Under the pieces are notes generated by a model, which ran no database searches, was not told where the DNA came from, and saw only the letters and a list, made by a program, of their open reading frames with translations. Positions 46,898 to 55,058 of a stretch of 64,000 bases of DNA are shown one piece after another (the first letter of the stretch is position 1; each line of letters begins with the position of its first letter). Source of the stretch: Bacteroidota bacterium. GTDB taxonomy: Bacteria > Bacteroidota > Bacteroidia > AKYH767-A > 2013-40CM-41-45. The position numbers and the translations under genes are program-made. The DNA lies in NCBI GenBank assembly GCA_016720935.1, contig JADKJP010000006.1:620001-684000 (forward strand). The letters run 5' to 3'.

Positions 46898-46916
46898 CAT
46901 ATTTCTTCAAGAAAAA

Positions 46917-47477
46917 TTATTTCACCTTACCGGAATAGCTCCAGTCACGTGTATCTATTTTAATGATTTCACCGGTGTTCACGAACAAAGGAACCTGAAC
47001 AATAGCCCCGGTTTCAACGGTAGCAGGTTTAAGGGTGTTGGTGGCGGTATCGCCTTTGAGACCGGGCTCGGTGTAAGTTACTTCGAGTTCAACGAATGTA
47101 GGAGGTTCCGCGATGAGTGGCTGATCGTTTTCGAAAGCGATTTTTACGGTCATGCCTTCTTTCAGAAGTTTCGCGTTATCACCGAACATATCGGCAGGGA
47201 TATGCATTTGTTCATAGGTTTCATTATCCATTACCACGATGTGTTCGCCTTCAGGATATATGAACTGCATTTCTTTGTATTCTACACGAGCGATTTCAAC
47301 TTCTTCACCTGCACGGAAACGGTTTTCTACCACTTTTCCGGTCTTGAGATTCTTCATTTTAGCCTGGTAAAATGCCCGGAGATTGCCGGGTGTACGGTGC
47401 TGGAATTCGGTCACCTGACAAAGTTCTCCATTGTAACGCAGGATGCTCCCGACTTTCACATCTCCAGTATTAGCCAT
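46917..47477 (-). CDS. efp: Elongation factor P with an unusual loop (Asn at the tip)
   Basis: Translation factor of 186 residues that rescues ribosomes stalled at polyproline. Three-barrel organisation is intact: KOW-like domain I (GSILRYNGELCQVTEF), domain II (EHIVVMDNETYEQM) and domain III ending VNTGEIIKIDTRDWSY. The loop that usually carries a modified Lys or Arg (KPGKG) reads TPGNLRAF here, with Asn32 at the tip and Arg34 nearby. From memory, green sulfur bacterial EF-P has the same loop. The open frame extends to 47753, but ATG 47477 matches the family start; the extension would overlap the ClC gene. Confidence 0.93.
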   Translation of the reverse strand: MANTGDVKVGSILRYNGELCQVTEFQHRTPGNLRAFYQAKMKNLKTGKVVENRFRAGEEVEIARVEYKEMQFIYPEGEHIVVMDNETYEQMHIPADMFGDNAKLLKEGMTVKIAFENDQPLIAEPPTFVELEVTYTEPGLKGDTATNTLKPATVETGAIVQVPLFVNTGEIIKIDTRDWSYSGKVK

Positions 47478-47515
47478 TTTATTGAAAATTAAAGGGTTTT
47501 GATTAATAAGGTTTG

Positions 47516-47523
47516 CAAAAATA
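47516..47523 (-). promoter_or_regulatory. Candidate -7 box (TATTTTTG) for efp
   Basis: On the minus strand TATTTTTG matches TAnnTTTG, 38 bases before the efp start, with CTTG about 20 bases further upstream as a weak -33. Confidence 0.5.
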
Positions 47524-47607
47524 GGATTTTTAGGCTCTGAAATCAAGTGAAAAGCCTCAATTTTCTGTGCTTTGTACGTATTATACAAAAATGACCGAAA
47601 AGTATGC

Positions 47608-49341
47608 TTAGGTGGGCAAAGCGGCCTCTTTAACCAGCAGATCCCGGTAATGTGAATAGATAGCGGATTTAGAGACAAAGCCGATGTATTTTCCATCTTC
47701 CACCACCGGCAGGTTCCATGCTCCGCATTGTTCGAAGGTTTGCATGACTTCATGCATGCTGTCCTTTATGTCCAGGATAGCGGGAGGAGAAATCATAAGG
47801 TCTTTGAGAAAGGTGACCGGATATTTTTCTTCCGAAAACATAATGCTTCGGATATCATCAAGCAGGATGACTCCGGCGAGAGATCCGTCTTCGTTGATGA
47901 CGGGAAAAATATTTCGCTTCGAAACGGAAATGGCTTTTATTAAATCGCCGAGTGTTTGATCAGGATGAACGGCATTAAAATTTTTTTCGATGTAATGGGA
48001 AAGTTTCATGTGATTCAAAACGACATTGTCTTTGTTTGCTTCCGGAAGATTTCCCTGCTGAACAAGTTTTTTTGTGTAGACAGAATATGGATTGTAAAAA
48101 CGTGTGATGAGAAAAGAGATGGATGATACGATCATTAATGGAACGAGCAAAGCATAACCGCTGGTGATTTCAGCGATGAGAAATATCGCGGTGAGTGGAG
48201 CATGGATGATTCCGCTCATGAGTGCAGCCATTCCGATTACGATGAAATTTATTTCGTTCAGTTCGGCAAAACCAAGTAAATTGATGGCTCTTGAATATGC
48301 GAAGCCGAACATTGCTCCCATAAAGAGTGAGGAGCCGAACATGCCTCCATTTCCGCCGCTGCCCATGGTGATTGACGTCGCGGTGACTTTGAGAAAGACC
48401 AGCAGGAAAGCGAGGACAACCATCAGCCATGGACCAATCGCTCCGGGGAGAAGCCAGTTTGGCCTAAGGAACTCCGCGTGATTCTGCAGCAGTTGTTGAA
48501 CGCTGTCGTATCCTTCTCCGAAAAGTGGTGGCACGAGGAAAATAAAAATTCCGAGCAGTAATCCTCCTGCAATTGCTTTGGTGTAGGGTGCTTTGTATTT
48601 ATTTGATAAATCTTCGAAAGCAAAATATATTTTCTTTCCGATGATGGAGATGAATGCGCAGAGCACCGCGAAGAGGAGATAATAAAATATATGCGATGCA
48701 TTCCACGAATTGGTGATGAGTACGAAGGGTTGTCCGGAGAAAATAAATCGTGAGAAGAGTGCGGCTGTCGCGGATGAGATGAGCAAAGGTACAACGACCG
48801 GCAAGGGCATATCGACCAGCAAAATTTCGAGCGCGAAAATAACTCCGGCTATCGGAGCATTAAAGATCGCGGAGATCCCGGCTGCTGCACCGCAAGCGAG
48901 AAGTAGAATACGTTCCTTTGTTCCAAATCCAAATCGACGCGCGACGACACTTCCAATTGCTGATCCGGTAGATGCAATAGGAGCTTCCAATCCCGCAGAT
49001 CCTCCAAAGCCAACGGTGAGAATACTCGTGATCATCTGGGAATAGACTTTGTCCTGAGGGATATTTCCTGAACGACGGGAAATGTTGAAGAGTATATTCG
49101 AAACACCTCGCCCCATATTTCCTTTCAGGAATGTCTGTACATAATACGTAGTGAGTACGATTCCAATTGCCGGTAACAGAATGTACAAAAACTCCAGACT
49201 GAAATGATAGACCACGAGCTGAATAAACAGGCGAATCAGGTGAATCCCGTTTTTCAAAACCACCGCACTCATCGCGGAGAGCAATCCAATGAGGATGCTA
49301 CACATGATTAGCAGACGTTTGGTATTCGCGTACTTTTTCAT
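47608..49341 (-). CDS. ClC-family chloride channel/transporter with CBS domains
   Basis: Membrane protein of 577 residues. The ClC core spans residues 10-430 with about 10-12 hydrophobic segments. The gating-glutamate motif reads GSAGLEAPIA (the usual form is GREGP), so the Glu is kept. The later conserved segment is GSGGNGGMFGSSLFMGA. Two CBS domains follow (about 450-560: LGDLIKAISVSKRNIFPVI and MHEVMQTFEQCGAWNLPVV), which often bind adenine nucleotides. It moves chloride or a related anion; the altered selectivity motifs leave the ion open. A 130-base gap separates it from efp. Confidence 0.9.
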   Translation of the reverse strand: MKKYANTKRLLIMCSILIGLLSAMSAVVLKNGIHLIRLFIQLVVYHFSLEFLYILLPAIGIVLTTYYVQTFLKGNMGRGVSNILFNISRRSGNIPQDKVYSQMITSILTVGFGGSAGLEAPIASTGSAIGSVVARRFGFGTKERILLLACGAAAGISAIFNAPIAGVIFALEILLVDMPLPVVVPLLISSATAALFSRFIFSGQPFVLITNSWNASHIFYYLLFAVLCAFISIIGKKIYFAFEDLSNKYKAPYTKAIAGGLLLGIFIFLVPPLFGEGYDSVQQLLQNHAEFLRPNWLLPGAIGPWLMVVLAFLLVFLKVTATSITMGSGGNGGMFGSSLFMGAMFGFAYSRAINLLGFAELNEINFIVIGMAALMSGIIHAPLTAIFLIAEITSGYALLVPLMIVSSISFLITRFYNPYSVYTKKLVQQGNLPEANKDNVVLNHMKLSHYIEKNFNAVHPDQTLGDLIKAISVSKRNIFPVINEDGSLAGVILLDDIRSIMFSEEKYPVTFLKDLMISPPAILDIKDSMHEVMQTFEQCGAWNLPVVEDGKYIGFVSKSAIYSHYRDLLVKEAALPT

Positions 49342-49550
49342 GATGGTTTCATGAACCTGTGGCAGATGGTTATAAGAATCGAAATTACTGATTTCTTTTG
49401 AAGAATGTGCCCTACCGGAAAATAGAGGATTCCGGGAATGTTTCTATTTTTACGCCGGATAATGAAAGCCGGATGTTTGAACCTTTCTGTACAAGAAAAT
49501 ATCGATTTCTTCGTTTGCTTTCATTCCGGTTTTAAATCAAATTTCAGACG

Positions 49551-50285
49551 ATGGCTTTTCAAAAGTTAATGAAATATGGACTTGTGTTTGTTTGTCTTCT
49601 GACTTTTCAGCAGATACGAGCTCAGGACAGCGTTCAGGTGATGATCTATGGAAAAGCCTATCAGAAAGGACATCCTGAGATTCGTCTTGATGATCTGATG
49701 ATCATAAATCTTCGAACTTCGCAGGGAACATTTGGAAAGGCGGATGGATCATTTCAGGCCAGCGCGATGAAATCAGATACATTGCTGGTCGCGTCAACAG
49801 GATATGAATACAAACGGATTACGTTCAGAGATTCTGTTCTCAAGCCAGATTATACCATCGAAGTCCCCCTGGTGAAACTAAATGTAAAACTGAAAGAAGT
49901 AGTCATTTTCGCTCCACGTGATCTGGAGAATATTTACAAGGACATCGAAAAGCTTGGTTATAACAAACGTGATTTTCAGATTGGCGGTATTCCGGCATTG
50001 CAAAGTCCGATCACATTTTTGTACCAGGAATTCAACCGGCTGGAACGACTGAAACGTCACAACGCGGAAAGGATCAATAATGATAAACGCAGGGAATTAC
50101 TCAAAGAATTGCTTGCCAACTATGTCGCAGCTGATATCATCAATCTCGACAATTCAGAGTTTGATTACTTCGTCGACTTCTGCAACGTCCCCGAAGAATA
50201 CATGAAAACCGCGACACAGTATGATTTTTGTATTTATGTCAAGCAGAAGTTTGAGATTTATAATATGATGAAGCGAGGGCGGTAG
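49551..50285 (+). CDS. Secreted protein with carboxypeptidase-regulatory-like domain
   Basis: Exported protein of 244 residues. A signal peptide (ending QQIRAQ) precedes a CarboxypepD_reg-like domain at about 28-115 (VQVMIYGKAYQKG ... VKLKEVVIF), the kind found at the front of SusC/TonB receptors. Here it leads into an alpha-helical, basic domain (LERLKRHNAERINNDKRRELL) instead of a barrel. Similar small proteins are common and uncharacterised in Bacteroidota. It ends with TAG and is followed by heptanucleotide repeats. Confidence 0.8.
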   Translation: MAFQKLMKYGLVFVCLLTFQQIRAQDSVQVMIYGKAYQKGHPEIRLDDLMIINLRTSQGTFGKADGSFQASAMKSDTLLVASTGYEYKRITFRDSVLKPDYTIEVPLVKLNVKLKEVVIFAPRDLENIYKDIEKLGYNKRDFQIGGIPALQSPITFLYQEFNRLERLKRHNAERINNDKRRELLKELLANYVAADIINLDNSEFDYFVDFCNVPEEYMKTATQYDFCIYVKQKFEIYNMMKRGR

Positions 50286-50302
50286 TGAGTTCCGGGTTAG
50301 AT

Positions 50303-50330
50303 GTTCAAAGTTCGAAGTTCAAAGTTTGTG
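50303..50330 (+). repeat. Heptanucleotide tandem repeats (4 units), GTTCAAA type
   Basis: Units GTTCAAA, GTTCGAA, GTTCAAA, GTTTGTG; same period as the other arrays but a different unit. Confidence 0.8.
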
Positions 50331-50342
50331 GTATGAATTAGT

Positions 50343-50438
50343 AGTAACCACTAAGCACTAACCACTAACCTCTAAGCACTAACCACTAAGCACCAACCAC
50401 CAAGCACTAACCACTAAAAACTAACAACTAACAACTAG
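50343..50438 (-). repeat. Heptanucleotide tandem repeat array (13 units plus part) ending in the symporter stop codon
   Basis: Units of ACTAACC, ACTAAGC, ACCAACC, ACCAAGC and ACTAACA, exact complements of the units after hisS. The final partial unit ACTAG contains the stop codon (CTA, TAG on the minus strand, 50435-50437) of the symporter gene. On that gene's coding strand the array reads TTGTTAG, TGCTTAG and so on directly after the stop. Confidence 0.95.
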
Positions 50439-51652
50439 TCTGCGCCTTCCCATTTGCTTACGACAGCCGTCGCGACGGCGTTGCCCATGACGTTAGTAGC
50501 GGAACGGCCCATATCAAGGAGCCAGTCGATGGCGAGCAAAAGTGTTAGTCCTTCCTGGGGAATATTAAAGGTTTGCAGCATACCCGCGATAACAACAAGC
50601 GAAGCACGCGGCACTCCGGCCATTCCTTTGCTCGTTACGAGCAGAATCAACATCATTGTAATTTGCTGCGCGACGGAAAGATGCATGCCATAAGCCTGAG
50701 CGATGGACATAGTCGCAAAAGTCATGTACATGATAGATCCGTCGAGGTTGAAGGAGTATCCAAGCGGCAATACGAAGCTGATTATTTTGTCCGGACAACC
50801 AAAGCGTTCCAGTCCTAGGATGGTTTTAGGCATCGCGGCTTCGCTGCTTGCAGTCGAGAAGGCAAGCAGCATAGGTTCTTTCACATGTTCGAGTAGTCGG
50901 AAGAAATTGATTTTAAACAATGCGCAGATTCCAAGCAGGATCACAAATACAAAGAAGATCAGTCCGCCAAAGAAGCATAGAATAATTTTTACATATCCTC
51001 CCAGTACATCCAGACCTTTACTCGCGATGACTGCTGTCATGGCTCCGAAAACCGCCAGTGGCGCGATTTTCATGACATAGGATGTTACTTTCAGCATGAT
51101 GTGCGCGATGGAATCAAAAAAATCAATGACGATTTTTCCTTTTTCATGCAGAGAAGCAGTGGCCATTCCAAAAAAGAGTACGAAGATGATGATTGGCAGA
51201 ATCTGGTTGCGCGACATTGCATCTGCGATACTTTCCGGAAAAATATGCGAGACAAATTCCCGTGCTTCAAATGGTTTTGGTTGGACGGGAACCAGACTGT
51301 GTGCATCCGGTTGTAACAATGCTGTTCCCGGTTCAAAGATGTTTACGATGATCAAACCGAGGACCAATGCGATGAGCGTAGCGCCTGTAAAATAGATCAG
51401 TGTTTTGAGCCCGATTCTTCCAACAGTTTTGAAGTCGCCTACTTTGGCGATGCCGGTGAGTAAGAGAGAAAAGACCAGCGGAGCGATAATCATTTTAATG
51501 AGTCGCAGAAAAATATCGCTGAGTACCTGCATGTTCTCCGCGAAAGGTTTGATATTCTCAGGATCAGGCCAGTTGTGTCGGTACCAGGCTCCCAAAGCTA
51601 TTCCAAGCAGGAGTCCGATGATGATTTGTCCGGTTAAGGTTATTTTTCGCAT
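50435..51652 (-). CDS. Dicarboxylate/amino acid:cation symporter (DAACS)
   Basis: Membrane symporter of 405 residues importing dicarboxylates or acidic amino acids with Na+ or H+. About eight helices and two re-entrant loops: the first loop region has AFSTASSEAAMPKTI (Ser-rich motif), followed by GYSFNLDGSIMYMTF and, in the last part, MAGVPRASLVVIAGM and DWLLDMGRSATNVMGNA. These are the substrate- and cation-binding segments of the family. Length is typical. Its stop codon is embedded in the 7-bp repeat array. Confidence 0.93.
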   Translation of the reverse strand: MRKITLTGQIIIGLLLGIALGAWYRHNWPDPENIKPFAENMQVLSDIFLRLIKMIIAPLVFSLLLTGIAKVGDFKTVGRIGLKTLIYFTGATLIALVLGLIIVNIFEPGTALLQPDAHSLVPVQPKPFEAREFVSHIFPESIADAMSRNQILPIIIFVLFFGMATASLHEKGKIVIDFFDSIAHIMLKVTSYVMKIAPLAVFGAMTAVIASKGLDVLGGYVKIILCFFGGLIFFVFVILLGICALFKINFFRLLEHVKEPMLLAFSTASSEAAMPKTILGLERFGCPDKIISFVLPLGYSFNLDGSIMYMTFATMSIAQAYGMHLSVAQQITMMLILLVTSKGMAGVPRASLVVIAGMLQTFNIPQEGLTLLLAIDWLLDMGRSATNVMGNAVATAVVSKWEGAD

Positions 51653-51782
51653 GAACAGGTTCTGATTGAGTTCGATAATTAAAACGTTTAATCTGTCATT
51701 GTTTTCAAAGCTAAGATATTTCTATTATTCAGCCTGCGCTGAAATATTTTAATTCTTCACAAGGGATTCTGTACTTTGCAGG

Positions 51783-53126
51783 ATGCAAAATTGGCCACAG
51801 CCCTTTTTAGAGCGGATGAAATCGGAGTTGGGAGATGAGTACCAGGCTTTTCTGGAATCGCTTTCAACTGTACCGCCTGTGAGTATTCGTCTCAATCCGT
51901 TCAAGCCGGGTTTTAATGTGGAAGGACTGAGTCCTGTTCCCTGGTGTAATTCAGGGTATTATTTACCACAGCGGCCTGCATTTATTTTTGATCCGCTTTT
52001 TCATGCCGGAACTTATTATGTTCAGGAGGCGAGTTCCATGTTTTTGGAAACTGTTTACCGGCAGGTATTTCCGGATGAAAGTCCAAAGCTTGCACTCGAT
52101 ATGTGCGCCGCGCCGGGAGGGAAGTCTACGCATCTTCTTGCATTGTTGTCATCTGAAAGTTTGTTGTTGAGTAATGAAATCATTCCGAAACGCAATGCCA
52201 TTCTCCGGCAAAATCTGGTGAAGTGGGGAAATGCGAATGTTTTTGTAACGCAAAATAATCCGGAAGACTTCAGTAAACTTGGTTCTCTCTTTGATCTGGT
52301 TGTAGTGGATGCACCTTGCAGTGGGGAAGGCTTGTTCCGTCGTGATCCGGAAGCGGCAGAGGAATGGTCGGAAGAGGCAGTACAACATTGTGCTGTGCGA
52401 CAAACGGATATTCTGCAACAGGCGATGTCCGCTTTGAAACGAGGAGGGATTTTAATTTACAGCACCTGTACCTTTGAAAAAGCTGAAGATGAAGATCAGA
52501 TCCAATCGCTGATTGATTCAGGTGAAGCGGAATTGATTGAATTGGGAAAAACATTTGAAGGTATTGTGCAGACTTCATTTGGTCTGCGTTTTTATCCTCA
52601 TAAAATCCTGGGTGAAGGATTTTTCATCTCCGCGCTTCGTAAAACCGGGAATGATGAGCATGCCAAAAAAGTGAAGAAAACATTTTTGCTCCAGAGAGTA
52701 CCTGAAGCGATAGCAGGATATTTCCGTGACGCTTCCAACTTCCGGATTTTTGTACATGAAGAGCGTGTGTATGCAATACCTGTTCCCTTTGTGGATACAT
52801 TTCTGCATCTTAGTGAGACTTTGTTTATTCGTCAGGCCGGAATTTTTGCAGGGACGGTAAAAGGGAAGGATTTCATTCCATCTCATGATCTTGCCTTGAA
52901 TGTACAGGTGAATTCTGATAACAGAGTTGTTGATTTGGAAGAAGACAAAGCATTACTTTTTCTCAAAGGCGAGCCGGTTCCCGTTGATTCAGTTGAAAAA
53001 GGCTGGCATCTTGCCTCTTACAAAGGTCTTCCTCTGGGATGGATCAAAGTTTTGCAGGGAAGGGTGAATAATTATTTACCGAAAGAATGGAGAATTCACA
53101 AGGACCTGCCTGAGGAGTACCGTTGA
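51783..53126 (+). CDS. NOL1/NOP2/Sun-family RNA (m5C) methyltransferase, RsmF-like
   Basis: SAM-dependent cytosine-C5 RNA methyltransferase of 447 residues, probably acting on 16S rRNA. The SAM motif is DMCAAPGGKSTHLL near residue 105. The two cysteines are Cys179 in DAPCSGEG and Cys229 in STCTFEKAEDED. An N-terminal RNA-binding part precedes them and a C-terminal PUA-like domain follows (about 300-440). TACTTTG is found just before the ATG, so the message may have a very short leader. The next gene follows within 50 bases. Confidence 0.9.
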   Translation: MQNWPQPFLERMKSELGDEYQAFLESLSTVPPVSIRLNPFKPGFNVEGLSPVPWCNSGYYLPQRPAFIFDPLFHAGTYYVQEASSMFLETVYRQVFPDESPKLALDMCAAPGGKSTHLLALLSSESLLLSNEIIPKRNAILRQNLVKWGNANVFVTQNNPEDFSKLGSLFDLVVVDAPCSGEGLFRRDPEAAEEWSEEAVQHCAVRQTDILQQAMSALKRGGILIYSTCTFEKAEDEDQIQSLIDSGEAELIELGKTFEGIVQTSFGLRFYPHKILGEGFFISALRKTGNDEHAKKVKKTFLLQRVPEAIAGYFRDASNFRIFVHEERVYAIPVPFVDTFLHLSETLFIRQAGIFAGTVKGKDFIPSHDLALNVQVNSDNRVVDLEEDKALLFLKGEPVPVDSVEKGWHLASYKGLPLGWIKVLQGRVNNYLPKEWRIHKDLPEEYR

Positions 53127-53159
53127 ACTGAAATCATGTTTTTTCAAAACCTGCATGTA

Positions 53160-53167
53160 TATCTTTG
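53160..53167 (+). promoter_or_regulatory. -7 box (TATCTTTG) just before the L,D-transpeptidase start
   Basis: Perfect TAnnTTTG only 4 bases before ATG 53172, implying that transcription begins at or near the start codon. No good -33 was seen. Confidence 0.5.
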
Positions 53168-53171
53168 TACT

Positions 53172-54863
53172 ATGTTTAATTCCATTAGGAATAGGTTATT
53201 CGTAGCTGTATTTTTTATTATTGGAATTTCTTTCATCATTTCTTGTAGTGAAAATGCAAACAGAAATGAAGCAAATAATCATACAGAGATCGATACAAGC
53301 GGAAGTTTTCGATTACATCTGACAGATTTTTTTACGGATAGCTCCGGGATAGATTCTTTCATCAGCCGGCATCCGGAGTGTTATTCTGATTCTGGTTTAC
53401 TTATTGAATTTTACAAACGCAGAAATTTTCGTTTCGCATGGATCAATAAGGATGGTATCATCGAACATTCCGCCCATTTGATCAACCTGATTTCGGGTTC
53501 AACAAGAACAGCGATGATGGACACTTCCATTGCCGCAAGACTGCAAATTTTATTTGATTCAGTGAAAGCTGTTCCTCTAATGGAATTACACGAAAGCGGA
53601 ATAGCGGAAGAAATGGAGTTAAATTTCACGGCCGCCTTTTTTGCTTTTGCACGCAGTGAATATGTGGGTGTAGAGGATAGCGTTTTCCGAAATCTTGATT
53701 GGTTTATTCCAAGGAAAAAAATTGATTTCGATGGACTGCTGGATTCTATCCTGAATAAATCGCCGCAGGAGATGGTGAATAGTGAGCCTGTGTATTACAT
53801 GTATAGCAGACTGAAAAGCTATTTGAATTTGTATACGGAATTAGCCTGTAACGAAACCTGGGATAGCTTGACTCAACCCTCGAATGATTTAAAGCCCGGC
53901 AGCAGGGATTCGATCATTCCTGTCATGAAGCATCGTCTGCATTTACTGGGAGACATGGGGATTCTTGATACATCCGATGTTTATTCTGATTCTCTCAGTA
54001 TTGCCGTCAGACATTTTCAGTCCAGATATGGTTTGAAAACAAGCGGCATAGCGGATAAGGAATTTTTCGAAGCACTCAATGTTAAGCCGGAGGTACGTCT
54101 CCGGCAATTGCTCGTTAATATGGAACGCTGTCGCTGGCTTCCGATGCGACCGAAGGGAGAGTTTATTGTGATCAATTTGCCGGAATATAAAATGTATGTG
54201 AATTCGGATGAGACAACATTATGGGAATGCAATGTCATAGTTGGAAAAGCATCGAATAACACCGTGATTTTTACTGATAGTCTGGAGTATATTGTATTCA
54301 ATCCATACTGGAATGTTCCGGATAAAATTATTTTTGACGAGATCGCACCGGAGATGGTCAGGGAGCCTTCGTATTTGAAAAATCATCACATGGAGTTGGT
54401 AAGTTATTCTAATCCTTCACGAGTGGTAGATCCCAAATCAGTTGACTGGAAAAATCCCGGACTGAAGAGATTTCCATATTTACTCCGGCAAAAACCGGGG
54501 CCATGGAACGCGTTGGGTAGTATCAAATTTTTGTTCCCGAATAATTATAGTATTTATCTTCATGATACACCGGAAAAGAAATTGTTTGATCAACACGAGC
54601 GATCCTTTAGTCATGGCTGCATACGTGTGCAGAAACCTTTAAAGCTTGCAGAGTTCTTATTGAAAGATGATTCACTTTGGAATAAGAAAAAAATACAATC
54701 TGCCTTAAAAAAAGGGAAAGAAAAATTCGTCAAACTTATTCACAAAGTTCCTGTTTCAATTTTATATTTCACAGCCTGGGTAGACGATGCCGGAGTATTG
54801 AATTTCAGAAAAGACGTGTATGGACATGATGTGAAAATGGAGAAAGCGGTGTTTGAATTTTAG
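53172..54863 (+). CDS. L,D-transpeptidase (YcbB-like) lipoprotein
   Basis: Periplasmic peptidoglycan cross-linking enzyme of 563 residues. The N-terminal signal ends in FIISCSE with a lipobox Cys. A peptidoglycan-binding helix domain lies near 277-300 (VRHFQSRYGLKTSGIADK) and the YkuD catalytic domain near 330-500, with the motif HGCIRVQ where His481 and Cys483 are the active residues. The layout matches the large YcbB/LdtD type that makes 3-3 cross-links. I use ATG 53172; the frame from 53136 adds residues before the signal and overlaps the promoter box. Its stop TAG is the end of the first 7-bp repeat unit. Confidence 0.92.
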   Translation: MFNSIRNRLFVAVFFIIGISFIISCSENANRNEANNHTEIDTSGSFRLHLTDFFTDSSGIDSFISRHPECYSDSGLLIEFYKRRNFRFAWINKDGIIEHSAHLINLISGSTRTAMMDTSIAARLQILFDSVKAVPLMELHESGIAEEMELNFTAAFFAFARSEYVGVEDSVFRNLDWFIPRKKIDFDGLLDSILNKSPQEMVNSEPVYYMYSRLKSYLNLYTELACNETWDSLTQPSNDLKPGSRDSIIPVMKHRLHLLGDMGILDTSDVYSDSLSIAVRHFQSRYGLKTSGIADKEFFEALNVKPEVRLRQLLVNMERCRWLPMRPKGEFIVINLPEYKMYVNSDETTLWECNVIVGKASNNTVIFTDSLEYIVFNPYWNVPDKIIFDEIAPEMVREPSYLKNHHMELVSYSNPSRVVDPKSVDWKNPGLKRFPYLLRQKPGPWNALGSIKFLFPNNYSIYLHDTPEKKLFDQHERSFSHGCIRVQKPLKLAEFLLKDDSLWNKKKIQSALKKGKEKFVKLIHKVPVSILYFTAWVDDAGVLNFRKDVYGHDVKMEKAVFEF

Positions 54864-54884
54864 ATTTTAGATTTTTGATTGTAG
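54857..54884 (+). repeat. Heptanucleotide repeats (4 units) that include the transpeptidase stop codon
   Basis: Units ATTTTAG, ATTTTAG, ATTTTTG, ATTGTAG. The TAG at 54861-54863 in the first unit is the gene's stop codon. Confidence 0.9.
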
Positions 54885-54919
54885 ATTTTCATGTTCATAA
54901 AACAATATTTTTTTTAATT

Positions 54920-55052
54920 ACAATCTACAATCTACAATCTACAATCTACAATCTACAATCTACAATCTACAATCTACAATCTACAATCTACAATCCACAA
55001 TCTACAATCTACAATCACCAATCAGCAATCTACAATCAAAAATCTTCAATCC
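54920..55052 (-). repeat. Heptanucleotide tandem repeat array (19 units), ATTGTAG on the minus strand
   Basis: On the plus strand ACAATCT repeats exactly ten times (54920-54989), then with small variations (ACAATCC, CCAATCA, GCAATCT) to 55052. On the minus strand, which is the coding strand of the YdcF-like gene ending at 55059, it reads ATTGTAG. The apparent open frame across it on the plus strand is a repeat artefact. Confidence 0.97.
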
Positions 55053-55058
55053 AAATCC

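Noticed and set aside
47478..47753. N-terminal extension of EF-P by 92 residues
   Set aside because: The extension has no similarity to EF-P, overlaps the ClC gene and contains the likely promoter; ATG 47477 is the family start.
54920..55052. Possible CRISPR array
   Set aside because: The unit is 7 bases with no spacers and no cas genes nearby; it is a simple tandem repeat.
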